This document shows positions 1 through 10,054 of a stretch of 64,000 nucleotides of DNA, piece by piece. The translations under genes and the position numbers were made by a program. This DNA is from CAVQND01 sp964653485 (GTDB lineage: Bacteria > Verrucomicrobiota > Verrucomicrobiia > Limisphaerales > UBA8199), in the NCBI GenBank assembly GCA_964653485.1, contig CAZZFF010000003.1:1-64000 (forward strand), in the 5' to 3' direction. Numbering within the stretch: position 1 is the stretch's first letter; every line of letters begins with the position of its first letter. The notes below the pieces were generated by a model that had not been told where the DNA came from, made no database searches, and worked only from the letters and a program-made list of their open reading frames with translations.

Positions 1-3000
1 GGGATTGGGTGCCTGATCGTCGCCGCAGCCGCCGCAGTGCGGCTGGCCTTCATGCAGGGTCTGGGAACGCGCAGTCCTTACCTGACCTTTTATCCCGCTG
101 TGATGCTGGCCGCCCTCTACGGGGGTCTGCGGGCCGGCCTGGTGGCGACCGCCCTCTCCGCCTGCCTGGCCGACCTGCTCTGGGTCGAGCCTGTGGGGAG
201 CTTTTGGATGCGCGATTCGGCCGATTGGGTGAGCATGGCGGTCTTTCTCCTAAGCTGCGCCATGATCTCCTGGACTACCGAGGCAATGCAGCGAGCCCAG
301 GCGCGAGCCAGGGAGGCCGAGGCCAAGGTCAACGTTCCCGGCCTACCGCAAGAGGTCGAGGAGGCACTCAAGGCTGGCAGCGCGAGCTCCGCCCAGGGGC
401 GGCTCAAGGCCATCTTTCCGATCAAGGCGGTCTTCGGCGTTGCCCTTGCCATCCTGGTGGCCGTGGCGTGGGCCGCCTATCACAACATCACCTCCATGGT
501 GGAGGCGAACCAACAGGAAAACCACACCCACCTCGTCATCCGAGGACTGGATCGCCTTCTCTCGACCTTGAAGGACGCGGAGACGGGCCAGCGCGGCTTC
601 CTGATCACCGGGCAGGAGAGTTACCTGGGACCCTACATCGAGGCCGTCGGCCTGCTGGACGAAGAGATGGCCTCCCTGAAAGTGCTGGCCCGGGACGACC
701 CCGGCCGGCTGGAACGGCTGCAAGGAATCGAGGCCGTGATTTCGGACAAGCTCTCCGAACTGAAGCAAACCATCGAGTTGCGGCGCGCAGAGGGTTTTGA
801 GGCTGCCCGGCAGGTCGTGATTACAGACGTGGGCAGGGCGCGCATGGACGACGTCCGCAAGCGTGTTGGCGATTTTGAGGCTCAAGAGGAGCGCCTGCTG
901 CAAGAACGCACGAAGGCGAGGATCATTGACACTGGATCCTTGCTCCAGACCGGTGTGGTGGGCGGCGTGCTGGGTTTCGCGCTGCTGCTGCTGGTCTTTC
1001 GGCTGCTGCACAGGGAAATCGTCCAGCGCGTCCAGGCCGAAGGGGAAGTGAAGGTCCATCGGGACAACTTGAAGGCATTGGTCAAAGCTCGCACGGCGGA
1101 ACTGGAAGCACAGGTCGCCGAGCGCAAGCGGGCGGAGGAGGCGCTGCGCGAGAGCCGGGAACGGCTCAGTCTGGCTTTGGCCTCCTCGGACATGGCCGCG
1201 TTTGACTGGGACATCCTCAATAACAGGCGCACCTGGGATGCCGAGGTTCATCGCCTCCTGGGAACCAACCCGGAGACCTTCACCGGCAAGCAAGAAGAGT
1301 TTTTCCGGATAATGCCCCCGGAGGACCAGAGCGCCGTGCGGGAGGCGCTCTCGAGGGCCGTCGAAAAAACCGGCGTGTATGAGACTGAGTACCGCGCTAT
1401 CTGGCCGGACGGGACGATTCGTCACATCGCGGCCAGAGGAAAGGTGCATCACGACAGCGCGGGCCGCGCCATTCGCTTGACGGGCGTTTGCTGGGACATC
1501 ACCGAAGACAGGAGAAAGGAGCGAGAACTTCGCAGGCTCAATCGAACGCTCAACGCGCTGGGACACAGCAGCCGGGCGATGACCCGCGCCGCCCGGGAGG
1601 GGGATTACCTGGAAGAAGTCTGCAAGATCATCGTCCAGGATTGCGGTCACGCGATGGTGTGGATCGGTTTTGCCGAGGAGGATGAGGGCAGGACCGTCCG
1701 CCCGGTTGCATACGCGGGCTTCGAGCAAGGGTATATCGAGACGTTGAACGTGACCTGGGAGGACACCGAACGGGGCTGCGGCCCGACGGGCACCGCCATC
1801 CGCACGGGAAAGCCGAGCGTCTGCCGGCAGATGCTCACGGATCCGGCTTTTAGCCCGTGGCGTGAGGAGGCCCTCAAGCGGGGTTACGCATCCTCGCTCG
1901 CGCTTCCCCTCACCACGGAGGGCGCCACCTTCGGCGCGCTCACGCTCTACGCAACAGAGCCGGACGCGTTTTCGGTGGATGAAGTAAGACTGCTGACACA
2001 GTTGGCCGACGACCTCGCGTATGGCGTCGCAACGATCCGCCTGCGCCTGGCCCGCGCTCGCTCTCAACAGGAGCGCGACCTCACAATCGAGTTCCTGCGA
2101 TTGGTCAACGCGAGCACCGGAACCCGCGACCTGGTCCGGACTGCGGCGACCTTCTTTCAGGAGCAATCCGGGTGTCAAGCCGTCGGAGTCAGGCTCAAGG
2201 AAGGGGAGGATTATCCTTACTTCGAGGCGCGCGGCTTCCCGCGGGCGTTTGTGCTGGCGGAAAACAGCTTGTGCGCCCGCGACGGCGCCGGGCAGGTCGA
2301 GCGAGACAGCGCCGGCTACCCGATTTGCGAGTGCATGTGCGGCAACGTCATCTGCGGGCGAACCGACCCCGCCAAGCCGTTTTTCACGGCCGGGGGCAGC
2401 TTTTGGACAAACTCCACTACCGCCCTGCTGGCCACCACGACCGCGGCGGACCGCCAGGCGCGCACGCGCAACCGGTGCAACGGCGAGGGATACGAGTCGG
2501 TGGCGCTGGTTCCCTTGCGCGTTGGGGCCGAGCGGCTGGGCTTGCTGCAATTGAACGACCGGAGGAAAGGGCTGTTCTCGGGCGAGACCATCGTGTTCTG
2601 GGAACGATTGGCCTGCTACCTGGCGGTCGCGTTGGCGAAGACGCGCGCTGAAGACGCGCTACGAGAAACCCAGCAGGATAACGAGGTGATGGCGACGATT
2701 CTCGCCCTTTCCTCCCAGCCCTTCGGCATGGGTTACCCGGATGGCCGTCTGGGCCTGGTCAACAAGGCTTTCGAGCGGCTTACCGGCTACACCGGGGAGG
2801 AACTCAGGGGGATGGACTGGGCCACGACGCTCACGCCCCCGGAGTGGCGGGAATTGGAGCGCAAGAAACTTGAGGAACTCTCCAGCGCCGGCCAGCCGGT
2901 GCGATACGAAAAGGAATATGTCAGGAAGGACGGCAGCCGGGTGCCCATCGAACTGCTGGTCCACCTCATGACCGATTCGGAGGGGAAACCCCAGTATTAT

Positions 3001-4074
3001 TATTCGTTTCTGACGGACATCGCCGAGCGTAAGAGGGCGGAAGAGGCGCTGCGGGCTCAGGCGGCGCTGCTCGACCTGGCCCACGACGCCATCTTTGTCC
3101 GCGGAGCACAGAACAGGATCACCTTTTGGAACCAGGGCGCGGAACAGACCTACGGATGGACGCGGGCGGAGGTGATGGGCCTGGACCCCCACGATCTGTT
3201 GCAAACTCTCTTCCCGAAGCCGCTCTCAGAACTCACCGCGGAAACGGCGGAAAGGGGTCGCTGGGAGGGAGAGCTAATCCACACCCGAAAGGACGGCCGG
3301 GAGATTGTGGTGGCCAGCCGCTGGGCGGCGCAGAGGGACAGTTCGGGGCGTCTGGAGGGTATCCTTGAGATCAACCGCGACATTACCGAGCGCAAGAACT
3401 TCGAGAAGCACCTCGAGCTCTCGTTGCGCGAGAAGGAGGTGATGCTCAAGGAAATCCATCATCGGGTGAAGAACAATTTGCAGGTCATCGCCAGCCTGGT
3501 TGACATCCAGACCGACGCCCTCGAGAATCCGGGCCTGCGCGGGCTGTTCCAGAATGTGCGCGACCGGGTGCGCTCGATGGCGCTGGTGCATGAGAAGCTC
3601 TACCAGTCCGAGAGCTTGGCCCGGGTGGAATTGGCCGATTACGCGCGCAGCCTGCTCAGTTACCTCTGCCGGGCGCACGGAAGCCCCGAGACCCACGTCG
3701 AGATCAAAATGGAGTTGCAGCCGGTCTCGGTCTCGGTGGAGATGGCGGTGCCGTGCGGGCTGATCCTCAACGAACTGGTTACCAACGCCCTCAAACACGC
3801 CTTTAACGGCCGCGCCCGGGGGGAACTCACCACCACGTTGCGCGCCGGTCCGGATGGCCGGATATGCCTGCGCGTCAGCGACAACGGCGTCGGCATGCCG
3901 GCGGGCATGGACTGGCGGCAATCGCCCTCACTGGGTCTGCGTTTGATCCATCTCCTGGCCGGACAATTGAACGCCGAGGTGGAAGTCGAAGTTCATGCTG
4001 GCAGGGGGACTGAATTTCTGATTAGCTTTGAGCAGTCACAAGCAAAACAACCCGAAGAAAAAAACAATGCCTAA
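1..4074 (+). CDS. multi-sensor HisKA_2-type histidine kinase (5' end outside window)
   Basis: Membrane sensor kinase. The frame is open to base 1 and the first possible start in it is GTG at 37, but the N-terminal region looks like an already-begun DUF4118-type membrane segment, so the true start is probably upstream. Counting from 37: membrane helices in the first ~85 residues; another at ~130-150; a CHASE3-like stretch (~158-290, with the hallmark DAETGQRGFLITG); a helix at ~302-322; a coiled coil; PAS (~370-490); two GAF regions (~520-690 and ~700-900, the second with a cysteine-rich CECMCGNVICG stretch); two more PAS (~905-1150); then a HisKA_2 dimerisation helix with EIHHRVKNNLQ (His ~1141) and an HATPase domain (LNELVTNALKHAF, DNGVGM). 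HisKA_2 kinases usually pair with stand-alone receivers, and one follows directly. The stop overlaps the next ATG by 8 bp, which suggests translational coupling. The ligand is unknown. Confidence 0.9.
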   Translation, partial: GIGCLIVAAAAAVRLAFMQGLGTRSPYLTFYPAVMLAALYGGLRAGLVATALSACLADLLWVEPVGSFWMRDSADWVSMAVFLLSCAMISWTTEAMQRAQARAREAEAKVNVPGLPQEVEEALKAGSASSAQGRLKAIFPIKAVFGVALAILVAVAWAAYHNITSMVEANQQENHTHLVIRGLDRLLSTLKDAETGQRGFLITGQESYLGPYIEAVGLLDEEMASLKVLARDDPGRLERLQGIEAVISDKLSELKQTIELRRAEGFEAARQVVITDVGRARMDDVRKRVGDFEAQEERLLQERTKARIIDTGSLLQTGVVGGVLGFALLLLVFRLLHREIVQRVQAEGEVKVHRDNLKALVKARTAELEAQVAERKRAEEALRESRERLSLALASSDMAAFDWDILNNRRTWDAEVHRLLGTNPETFTGKQEEFFRIMPPEDQSAVREALSRAVEKTGVYETEYRAIWPDGTIRHIAARGKVHHDSAGRAIRLTGVCWDITEDRRKERELRRLNRTLNALGHSSRAMTRAAREGDYLEEVCKIIVQDCGHAMVWIGFAEEDEGRTVRPVAYAGFEQGYIETLNVTWEDTERGCGPTGTAIRTGKPSVCRQMLTDPAFSPWREEALKRGYASSLALPLTTEGATFGALTLYATEPDAFSVDEVRLLTQLADDLAYGVATIRLRLARARSQQERDLTIEFLRLVNASTGTRDLVRTAATFFQEQSGCQAVGVRLKEGEDYPYFEARGFPRAFVLAENSLCARDGAGQVERDSAGYPICECMCGNVICGRTDPAKPFFTAGGSFWTNSTTALLATTTAADRQARTRNRCNGEGYESVALVPLRVGAERLGLLQLNDRRKGLFSGETIVFWERLACYLAVALAKTRAEDALRETQQDNEVMATILALSSQPFGMGYPDGRLGLVNKAFERLTGYTGEELRGMDWATTLTPPEWRELERKKLEELSSAGQPVRYEKEYVRKDGSRVPIELLVHLMTDSEGKPQYYYSFLTDIAERKRAEEALRAQAALLDLAHDAIFVRGAQNRITFWNQGAEQTYGWTRAEVMGLDPHDLLQTLFPKPLSELTAETAERGRWEGELIHTRKDGREIVVASRWAAQRDSSGRLEGILEINRDITERKNFEKHLELSLREKEVMLKEIHHRVKNNLQVIASLVDIQTDALENPGLRGLFQNVRDRVRSMALVHEKLYQSESLARVELADYARSLLSYLCRAHGSPETHVEIKMELQPVSVSVEMAVPCGLILNELVTNALKHAFNGRARGELTTTLRAGPDGRICLRVSDNGVGMPAGMDWRQSPSLGLRLIHLLAGQLNAEVEVEVHAGRGTEFLISFEQSQAKQPEEKNNA

Positions 4075-5323
4075 CCCAGCCATTCTCATCGTCGAGGACG
4101 AAGCCATTGTCGCCGAGGATCTTGCTCAGAAACTACGCCGGCTTGGCTACGAAATACGCGGCACCACCGCCCGGGGCGAGGCGGCGGTGGGCTTGGCGCG
4201 GGACCTGCGTCCAGACCTGGTCCTGATGGACATCCGCCTCCAGGGCGCGATGGACGGCGTGGAAGCGGCGGCATGCATTCGCAGCGAGTGCGCCCTGCCC
4301 GTCATCTTCCTGACGGCCCACTCGGATCAGGCGACTCTCCAACGGGCCAAGCTCACCGAGCCTTTCGGCTATATCCTCAAGCCTTTCGAGGAGTTGGAGC
4401 TGCAGACCCACATCGAGATGGCCCTCTACAAGCACCAGGTGGACCAGGAGCTGCGGCGGCAGCGGGAGTGGCTGCGCGTGACGCTCACAAGCATCGGCGA
4501 CGGCGTCCTGGCGACCGATGGCGCCCGCCGAATTACCTTTGTCAACCCGGTGGCAGCGGATTTAACGGGGTGGCAAGAAGAACAGGCCCTTGGGCAGCTC
4601 GTCGAAAACGTGTTCCGCATCATCAACGAGAAAACCCGCGAACAGGTGGAGGACGTCGTGGCCCAGGTCCTGCGGCAGAATCGCGTCGTCGGCCTGGCCA
4701 ACCACACGGCCCTGATCGCCAGGGACGGCCGGGAAATCCCCATTGAAGACAGCGCGGCGCCCATCCGCGACGCCGGCGGCAAGGTGAGCGGGGTGGTGCT
4801 GGTGTTTCACGATGTGACCGAGAGGCGGCACGCGCGGGAGTTGATGCGCAACGCGGCGTTGTTCCCCGAAGAGAATCCTTGCCCGGTGCTGCGCGCGGAG
4901 CGAAACGGGAAGCTGGTGTTCGCCAACCGGGCGTCGGCGGCCCTGTTGGATCAATGGCATTGCAGCCTTGGGGGATGCGCGCCCGAATATGTGCGGCAGC
5001 GGGTGGCGAGGGCGCTGGAAACCGAGTCAAGCCAGAGCATGGAAATCGTCCTCGGTCAACGCAACCTCTCGTTTAGTCTGGTGCCAATCCCCAAGCGTCA
5101 ATATGTTAACTTTTACGGCATGGACGTCACCGAGCGCGCGCGGGCCGAGGACAAGCTCCGGCAGACCAACGACGAGTTGACCCGCTTCAACAACGCGGCC
5201 GTGGGTCGCGAGTTGCGCATGATCGAACTGAAGAAGGAGGTCAACGCCCTCTGCGCCCAAGCCGGCCAGCCGCCCCGGTACGCGCTGGAGTTCGACGAGA
5301 AAAACCATGAACGCCCGCTCTGA
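4067..5323 (+). CDS. response regulator receiver protein with PAS domains
   Basis: Receiver domain (~1-120) with acidic pocket VEDE, phospho-acceptor Asp55 in LVLMD, and the conserved Lys105 in YILKPF. PAS domains follow (~125-245 and a weaker one at ~255-360), then a helical tail. There is no DNA-binding or kinase output domain, so it probably relays phosphate or acts through protein contacts between the flanking kinases. ATG 4067 is preferred over a TTG at 4028, because the receiver fold begins right after MPNPAILIVEDE and this ATG overlaps the upstream stop by only 8 bp. Its 3' end overlaps the next gene by 17 bp. The three genes are probably one operon and one pathway. Confidence 0.88.
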   Translation: MPNPAILIVEDEAIVAEDLAQKLRRLGYEIRGTTARGEAAVGLARDLRPDLVLMDIRLQGAMDGVEAAACIRSECALPVIFLTAHSDQATLQRAKLTEPFGYILKPFEELELQTHIEMALYKHQVDQELRRQREWLRVTLTSIGDGVLATDGARRITFVNPVAADLTGWQEEQALGQLVENVFRIINEKTREQVEDVVAQVLRQNRVVGLANHTALIARDGREIPIEDSAAPIRDAGGKVSGVVLVFHDVTERRHARELMRNAALFPEENPCPVLRAERNGKLVFANRASAALLDQWHCSLGGCAPEYVRQRVARALETESSQSMEIVLGQRNLSFSLVPIPKRQYVNFYGMDVTERARAEDKLRQTNDELTRFNNAAVGRELRMIELKKEVNALCAQAGQPPRYALEFDEKNHERPL

Positions 5324-8300
5324 TTCGTCCTTGAACCTATCCGCGGAAGGGCGGCCCGCCCTGGCGTGGCTGGCCGGCGGCGGCAAGATGGGCGAGTTGA
5401 TTCGCTCCACGGACTGGTCAGCAACGCCGCTTGGCCCCATCGAATCCTGGCCGCAGAGCCTGCGCACGGCCTCCAGTATCTGCCTCAGTTCACGCTTTCC
5501 AACCATCATCTACTGGGGGACAGATTACACCGCGCTCTACAATGACGGGTATGCCCAAGTCCTCGGGACAAAACATCCTTGGGCGCTGGGGAAGCCCGTT
5601 CGGGAAGTCTGGTCCGAAATCTGGCACATCCATGAGCCGATGCTCCATCAGGTGCTCTCCACCGGCCACGCGGCGGGGGCCGAAGACAAGCTTTTGAACC
5701 TCCATCGCAGGGGGTACCTTGAAGAGTGCTACTTCACCTATTCGTTCACCCCGATTCTGGTCGAGGCCGGGATTCCGGGCGGCATATTCTGCGACTGCCA
5801 GGAGACCACCGAGCGCGTCATCGCCGAGAGGCGGCTGCGCCTGCTGCGCGAACTCAGCGACATGGCTGCCAGTGAAAAGACCGCCGAAGGCGCTTGCAAG
5901 ACGGCCTGCGAGGTGCTCACGCGATACACAGCCGACATTACCTTCGCTCTCCTGTATCTGCTGGAACCCGGGGACAACGGCGCCACGCTTGCCGGCGCCA
6001 CGGGGCTGCCGCCGGGTCAGGAGAATGCCCCGGCCAGGCTCGTGCCTGACGCCGCCGGCGCAGAGGCGCGCCATTCCTGGCCTCTGGCCGGCCTCCCGCG
6101 CCCGCTCAAGAAGCAATTCGTCCAACTGCCAACCAATGCCGAGGGCGCCCCGTGGCCCAATGCCGCCCACACGGCGGTCCTGCTCCCGATTGCCGCGACC
6201 GGAGAGCAGCGTCCTTATGGGCTGCTGGTCGCGGGGCTGAGCCCCCGCCGGGCGGTGGATGACGGCTACCGCGCGTTCCTGGACCTGGTTGCGGGCCAGA
6301 TCGCCGTCGCCATCAGCACGAGTCGCGCCTCCGAGGAAGAACGGAGCCGGGCCGAAAGACTTGCGGAGATTGACCGTGCGAAAACCACCTTTTTCAGCAA
6401 CGTCAGCCATGAATTGCGCACGCCGCTCACGCTAATCCTGGGTCCGCTGAGCGACGAGCTGGCCGAGCGGGAGGCGGTGCTGCCGCCGGCCCGGCGCCAG
6501 CGCGTCGAAGCCGCGCACCGCAACAGCCTGCGCCTGCTCAAGCTAGTCAACACCCTCCTGAACTTCGCGCGCATCGAAACCGGCCGCGCGCAGGCCGTCT
6601 ATGAGCCGACCGACCTGGCCGGGTTGACCACCGACCTGGCCGCGACCTTCCGCTCGCTCTGTGATCGGGCCGGGCTCTTCCTGGAGGTGAAGTGTCCGCC
6701 GCTGCCCGAGCCGGTCTTTGTGGACCGCGAAATGTGGGAGAAGATCGTCTTGAACCTGATTTCCAACGCCTTCAAGTTCACGTTGGCGGGCGGCATCGGG
6801 GTCGGAATCAAACCGGTGGGCGACGCGGTGGAACTCACCGTGCATGACACGGGCGTCGGGATTCCGCCCGGGGAGTTGCCGCACGTTTTCGATCGGTTCT
6901 ATCGCGTCAAAGGCACTGAAGGCCGCACGCATGAGGGGACCGGCATCGGGCTGGCACTGGTGCGGGAGCTCGTGATCCTGCATGGGGGTTCGATCCGCGC
7001 CTCAAGCGTGCCGGGCGGGGGGAGCACCTTCACGGTAAGCCTGCCTCGAGGGACGGCCCATCTGCCCCCCGGGCGGCTTCGCCCGCCGGGCGTGACGGTC
7101 GCCGCCGCCGTGGGTGCCGGGCCGTTCGTCGAGGAGGCTTTGGGCTGGCTCCCCGCCGTCTCTACGGAGTCGCGCGAGGCAGCGGATGACAGACTCCATC
7201 TGGAACGCGCGCCGACGGGCAGGGCGAAGGCCGAGCCGTTGGCGCCGCCGCGCGCCCAGGGCCCGAGGCCGCGCATCCTCTGGGCCGATGACAACGCCGA
7301 CATGCGCGATTACGTCCGGCGTCTGCTGTGCGGCCAGTTCGATGTGGAAGCGGTCTCCAACGGGCAGGAAGCGATCGAGGCCGCGCGCCGGTGGGTGCCG
7401 GACCTTGTGTTAGCGGACGTCATGATGCCCTGGCTGGACGGTTTTGGCCTCCTGCGTGAATTGCGGGCAGACGAGCGGACGCGGCCGGTTCCGGTCATCC
7501 TGCTCTCGGCCCGCGCCGAGGAGGAGGCGCGCATCGAAGGGCTCAAGGCCGGGGCCGCCGGTTACCTGGTGAAGCCCTTCAGCGCCCGCGAGTTGGTGGC
7601 GGTCGTCGGCGCCCAAATCGAGATAAGCCGGGTGCGAGGACAAGCTGAAGAGCTGCGCCGCGGCCTGGCCAAGGCCGAGGCGCTGCAGGCGGCCAACATC
7701 GCCCTGCGCGACTCTCGCCAAGCCGCCCTCAACCTGATGGAGGACGCCATGGTGGCGCGCCGGCATGCCGAGCAAATCAGCGAAGACCTGCGGAAGACCG
7801 AGGCCGAACTTGGCGTAGCCCAGGCCAACCTCCAGGCCCACGCCGAAGAATTGGAGAAGACGGTCGCTTCGCGGACGGCGAGGCTCCACGAGACCATTGA
7901 CGAGTTGGAGCACTTCTCCTACGCCATCGTTCATGATCTGCGCGCCCCGCTCCGCGCCATGCAGGGCTTTGCCGGCATCATCGAGGAACAGTGCGCCGGA
8001 TGCGAGCGCAACATGAGCAGGGATTACTTCCGCCGCATCAAGACCGCCTCCAAGCGGATGGACCAGCTCATCGCCGATTCCCTGAGCTACAGCAAAGCCG
8101 CCCGCCAGGAATTGACCCTCGAGCCGGTGGGCCTGCTCCAACTGCTTTCCAGCCTGATCGAAACCTATCCCAATCTCCAACCCGACAAAGCGGACATAGA
8201 GCTGGACGCCAATTTGCCCGCGGTCATGGGCAACGAAGCCGCCCTGACGCAGTGCTTCTCCAACCTCCTGGGCAACGCCGTCAAATTCGCCAAAGCCGGC

Positions 8301-8594
8301 GTGAGGCCCAAAATCCGGGTCTGGGCTGAGATGGCCCAGAGCACCCCGCACTCGGGCGTACCCTTGGTCCGGATTTGGGTCCAGGACGACGGCATCGGCA
8401 TCCCCGAGGCCTGTCTGCCCCGTATCTTCGAAATATTCCAGCGCGCCTCAAGGGACTACGAGGGCACCGGCATCGGCCTGGCCATCGTACGCAAGGTGGC
8501 CCAGCGCATGGGCGGGGCCGTGGGAGTCGAGTCCGAGGAGGGCAAAGGCAGCCGTTTTTGGGTGGAACTTGCGCTGGCCCCTGGGGGGGCGTGA
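5307..8594 (+). CDS. hybrid histidine kinase with two kinase cores flanking a receiver
   Basis: 1095 residues without an obvious membrane segment, so probably cytoplasmic. In order: PAS-like N-terminus (~20-150); GAF-like region (~170-340); HisKA with SHELRTPL (His368) and HATPase (~475-590, DTGVGIP and GTGIGLAL motifs); receiver (~655-775, Asp704 in LVLADVMMP, Lys in LVKPFS); coiled coil (~780-870); a second HisKA with VHDLRAPLRAM (His876); and a second HATPase (~980-1090, DDGIGIP and GTGIGLAI). The second core resembles those of bacteriophytochrome-type kinases. Both cores keep their visible catalytic motifs, so neither looks degenerate. It is the last gene of the three-gene signalling operon and converges on the minus-strand block that ends at 8667. 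Confidence 0.9.
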   Translation: MNARSDSSLNLSAEGRPALAWLAGGGKMGELIRSTDWSATPLGPIESWPQSLRTASSICLSSRFPTIIYWGTDYTALYNDGYAQVLGTKHPWALGKPVREVWSEIWHIHEPMLHQVLSTGHAAGAEDKLLNLHRRGYLEECYFTYSFTPILVEAGIPGGIFCDCQETTERVIAERRLRLLRELSDMAASEKTAEGACKTACEVLTRYTADITFALLYLLEPGDNGATLAGATGLPPGQENAPARLVPDAAGAEARHSWPLAGLPRPLKKQFVQLPTNAEGAPWPNAAHTAVLLPIAATGEQRPYGLLVAGLSPRRAVDDGYRAFLDLVAGQIAVAISTSRASEEERSRAERLAEIDRAKTTFFSNVSHELRTPLTLILGPLSDELAEREAVLPPARRQRVEAAHRNSLRLLKLVNTLLNFARIETGRAQAVYEPTDLAGLTTDLAATFRSLCDRAGLFLEVKCPPLPEPVFVDREMWEKIVLNLISNAFKFTLAGGIGVGIKPVGDAVELTVHDTGVGIPPGELPHVFDRFYRVKGTEGRTHEGTGIGLALVRELVILHGGSIRASSVPGGGSTFTVSLPRGTAHLPPGRLRPPGVTVAAAVGAGPFVEEALGWLPAVSTESREAADDRLHLERAPTGRAKAEPLAPPRAQGPRPRILWADDNADMRDYVRRLLCGQFDVEAVSNGQEAIEAARRWVPDLVLADVMMPWLDGFGLLRELRADERTRPVPVILLSARAEEEARIEGLKAGAAGYLVKPFSARELVAVVGAQIEISRVRGQAEELRRGLAKAEALQAANIALRDSRQAALNLMEDAMVARRHAEQISEDLRKTEAELGVAQANLQAHAEELEKTVASRTARLHETIDELEHFSYAIVHDLRAPLRAMQGFAGIIEEQCAGCERNMSRDYFRRIKTASKRMDQLIADSLSYSKAARQELTLEPVGLLQLLSSLIETYPNLQPDKADIELDANLPAVMGNEAALTQCFSNLLGNAVKFAKAGVRPKIRVWAEMAQSTPHSGVPLVRIWVQDDGIGIPEACLPRIFEIFQRASRDYEGTGIGLAIVRKVAQRMGGAVGVESEEGKGSRFWVELALAPGGA

Positions 8595-8666
8595 ACACAA
8601 GCACGATGACGGCGGGTTCCGCGACGCTCCCGCGCTCCGCAGCTTCGGACATGGGGCAACGGGAGC

Positions 8667-9125
8667 TTAGCGGACGCTTTTCGACAGGGTTGGCGACGAG
8701 GCTTGCGAGGAAGGTCGGGAACCGGCGGGGGGTGCGGGTTTTTCCTTCCCTTGCTCGCTGTAGGTAATCAACGCGGCGCCGAGCATGATGAGCGCCACGC
8801 CGGCCCAACGGAGGGGTCCCACGTTTTCGTGGAGAAACCACATTGCGGCGAAGGTTGCGAAGACGAAACTCAACCCGGTGAGCGGCCACAGAAAGCTGAT
8901 GTCGCTCTTGCCCATGAGGATGAGCAGGCAAATAAAGAAGAGGGCCTCGAAAAAGACGCCCAGGAGTATCTGCGGGTTGGTAGCGCCGGCCTTGATGAGG
9001 CGGACGACTTCGGCGGCGTTCACGGCGCCCGGCTCGCCGATGCTTCCCATGCCCTTTTTGAGCAGGATGACGCCGGTGCTCTCGAAGACCAGCCCAATCA
9101 AGAGAATGAGGAGCACTTTGACCAT
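8667..9125 (-). CDS. small EamA/SMR-like membrane protein
   Basis: 152 residues with four predicted membrane helices (for example VLLILLIGLVFESTGVILL near the start and ALIMLGAALITY near residue 120) and a charged, Pro/Ala-rich cytoplasmic tail. The size and the four-helix half-unit match small multidrug-resistance or EamA-type carriers, which act as dimers; some relatives flip polyprenyl-linked sugars. It is the last gene of the minus-strand run, 1 bp after hpnK, so a role in moving a lipid or sugar-lipid intermediate is plausible. This is inference from context only. Confidence 0.75.
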   Translation of the reverse strand: MVKVLLILLIGLVFESTGVILLKKGMGSIGEPGAVNAAEVVRLIKAGATNPQILLGVFFEALFFICLLILMGKSDISFLWPLTGLSFVFATFAAMWFLHENVGPLRWAGVALIMLGAALITYSEQGKEKPAPPAGSRPSSQASSPTLSKSVR

Positions 9126-9126
9126 G

Positions 9127-9960
9127 TCACAAATCCCGGTAACGGATCAGTTTGATGCCGAGCCGCTCGACCTGGCACCGCACGCGCGGGCTGATCAGGG
9201 CCTCGAACTCATCTTTAGATTCGTCGAGCGAGGGGTGGGAGTAAAGCTCCGAATCGCCGGCAGGCAAATGCTGGAGCAGGCGGCTCACGTAAGACTCGTC
9301 CACACGCGCGTTCTGGAGGAGGCCGAAGACAGCGCGTGTATGGCGAACGGCCCGCCGCTTCAGGACCGGTCGGGCGCGCCGGGCAAGGAGATGGAAGATA
9401 AGCGCGTGCGCCAGGCGGTAGGGGAGCCGGCCCCGGGCCAGCCGGAGGTTGAGCCAGAGCGGGTCGAAGGTCAGCCGCACGCGCTCCAGCCCAAGCTGGT
9501 TCGCATCCGCCATGAGGATGCGAAAGATGGCGGGGTGGAGATGCAGATGGAGGTGGCCGTTGACGTGGTCCAAGGGCAGGCCGGTGGCGCGGAATTCTCT
9601 GAATTGGGCGTGTATCTCGTTGCGCAATTGCTCGCGCAAGTCCCGCTGGAAAAAAAAACGCCATCCCGCCCGGACAGGGGCGACGCCAAACTCCCGCCGC
9701 GCATTGACCAGGCCGGGGATTTCATCGGGCGGCAGCGCGGAATGGCCGAAGAGAAGCGTCAGGTGCAAGCCGACGCCCAGGCGGGGGTTGTGCCGCGCCA
9801 GGGCCACCGCTTCGTCCGTCGCGGGTTCGTTGACCATCAGGCTGGCGCTTGTGAGGATGCCTTCGCGATGGGCCCGGATGACGGCTTGGTTGACGGCTCC
9901 GGAACGGCCGAAATCGTCGGCATTGACAATCAGGCGGCGCGGGGTGGAAGGCGAGGTCAT
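9127..9960 (-). CDS. hpnK: hopanoid-associated ChbG/YdjC-family deacetylase-like protein HpnK
   Basis: ChbG/YdjC-like fold protein of 277 residues. It shows the metal-site NADDFG near the start, GVGLHLTLL, and DHVNGHLHLHLHP, typical of carbohydrate deacetylases of this family. HpnK is the member linked to hopanoid or presqualene gene clusters. ATG 9960 (MTSPSTPRRLIVN) is chosen because it sits just before the first beta strand; an in-frame ATG at 9990 is an alternative, and the longer open frame up to 10137 runs into hpnD and is unlikely. The gene lies between hpnD and the small EamA-like gene. The exact substrate in hopanoid metabolism is not established. Confidence 0.85.
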   Translation of the reverse strand: MTSPSTPRRLIVNADDFGRSGAVNQAVIRAHREGILTSASLMVNEPATDEAVALARHNPRLGVGLHLTLLFGHSALPPDEIPGLVNARREFGVAPVRAGWRFFFQRDLREQLRNEIHAQFREFRATGLPLDHVNGHLHLHLHPAIFRILMADANQLGLERVRLTFDPLWLNLRLARGRLPYRLAHALIFHLLARRARPVLKRRAVRHTRAVFGLLQNARVDESYVSRLLQHLPAGDSELYSHPSLDESKDEFEALISPRVRCQVERLGIKLIRYRDL

Positions 9961-10054
9961 GATGACTCGGGGCGCCGGAATTGACCGCATCGGAGCTTGA
10001 GCAGGCGGGGCCGATGGCAGCCGGGGTATCCGCGCTCCATTTTCTCCCGCGGTC

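Noticed and set aside
343..2550. 735-codon minus-strand frame opposite the first kinase
   Set aside because: Antisense shadow of the PAS/GAF regions.
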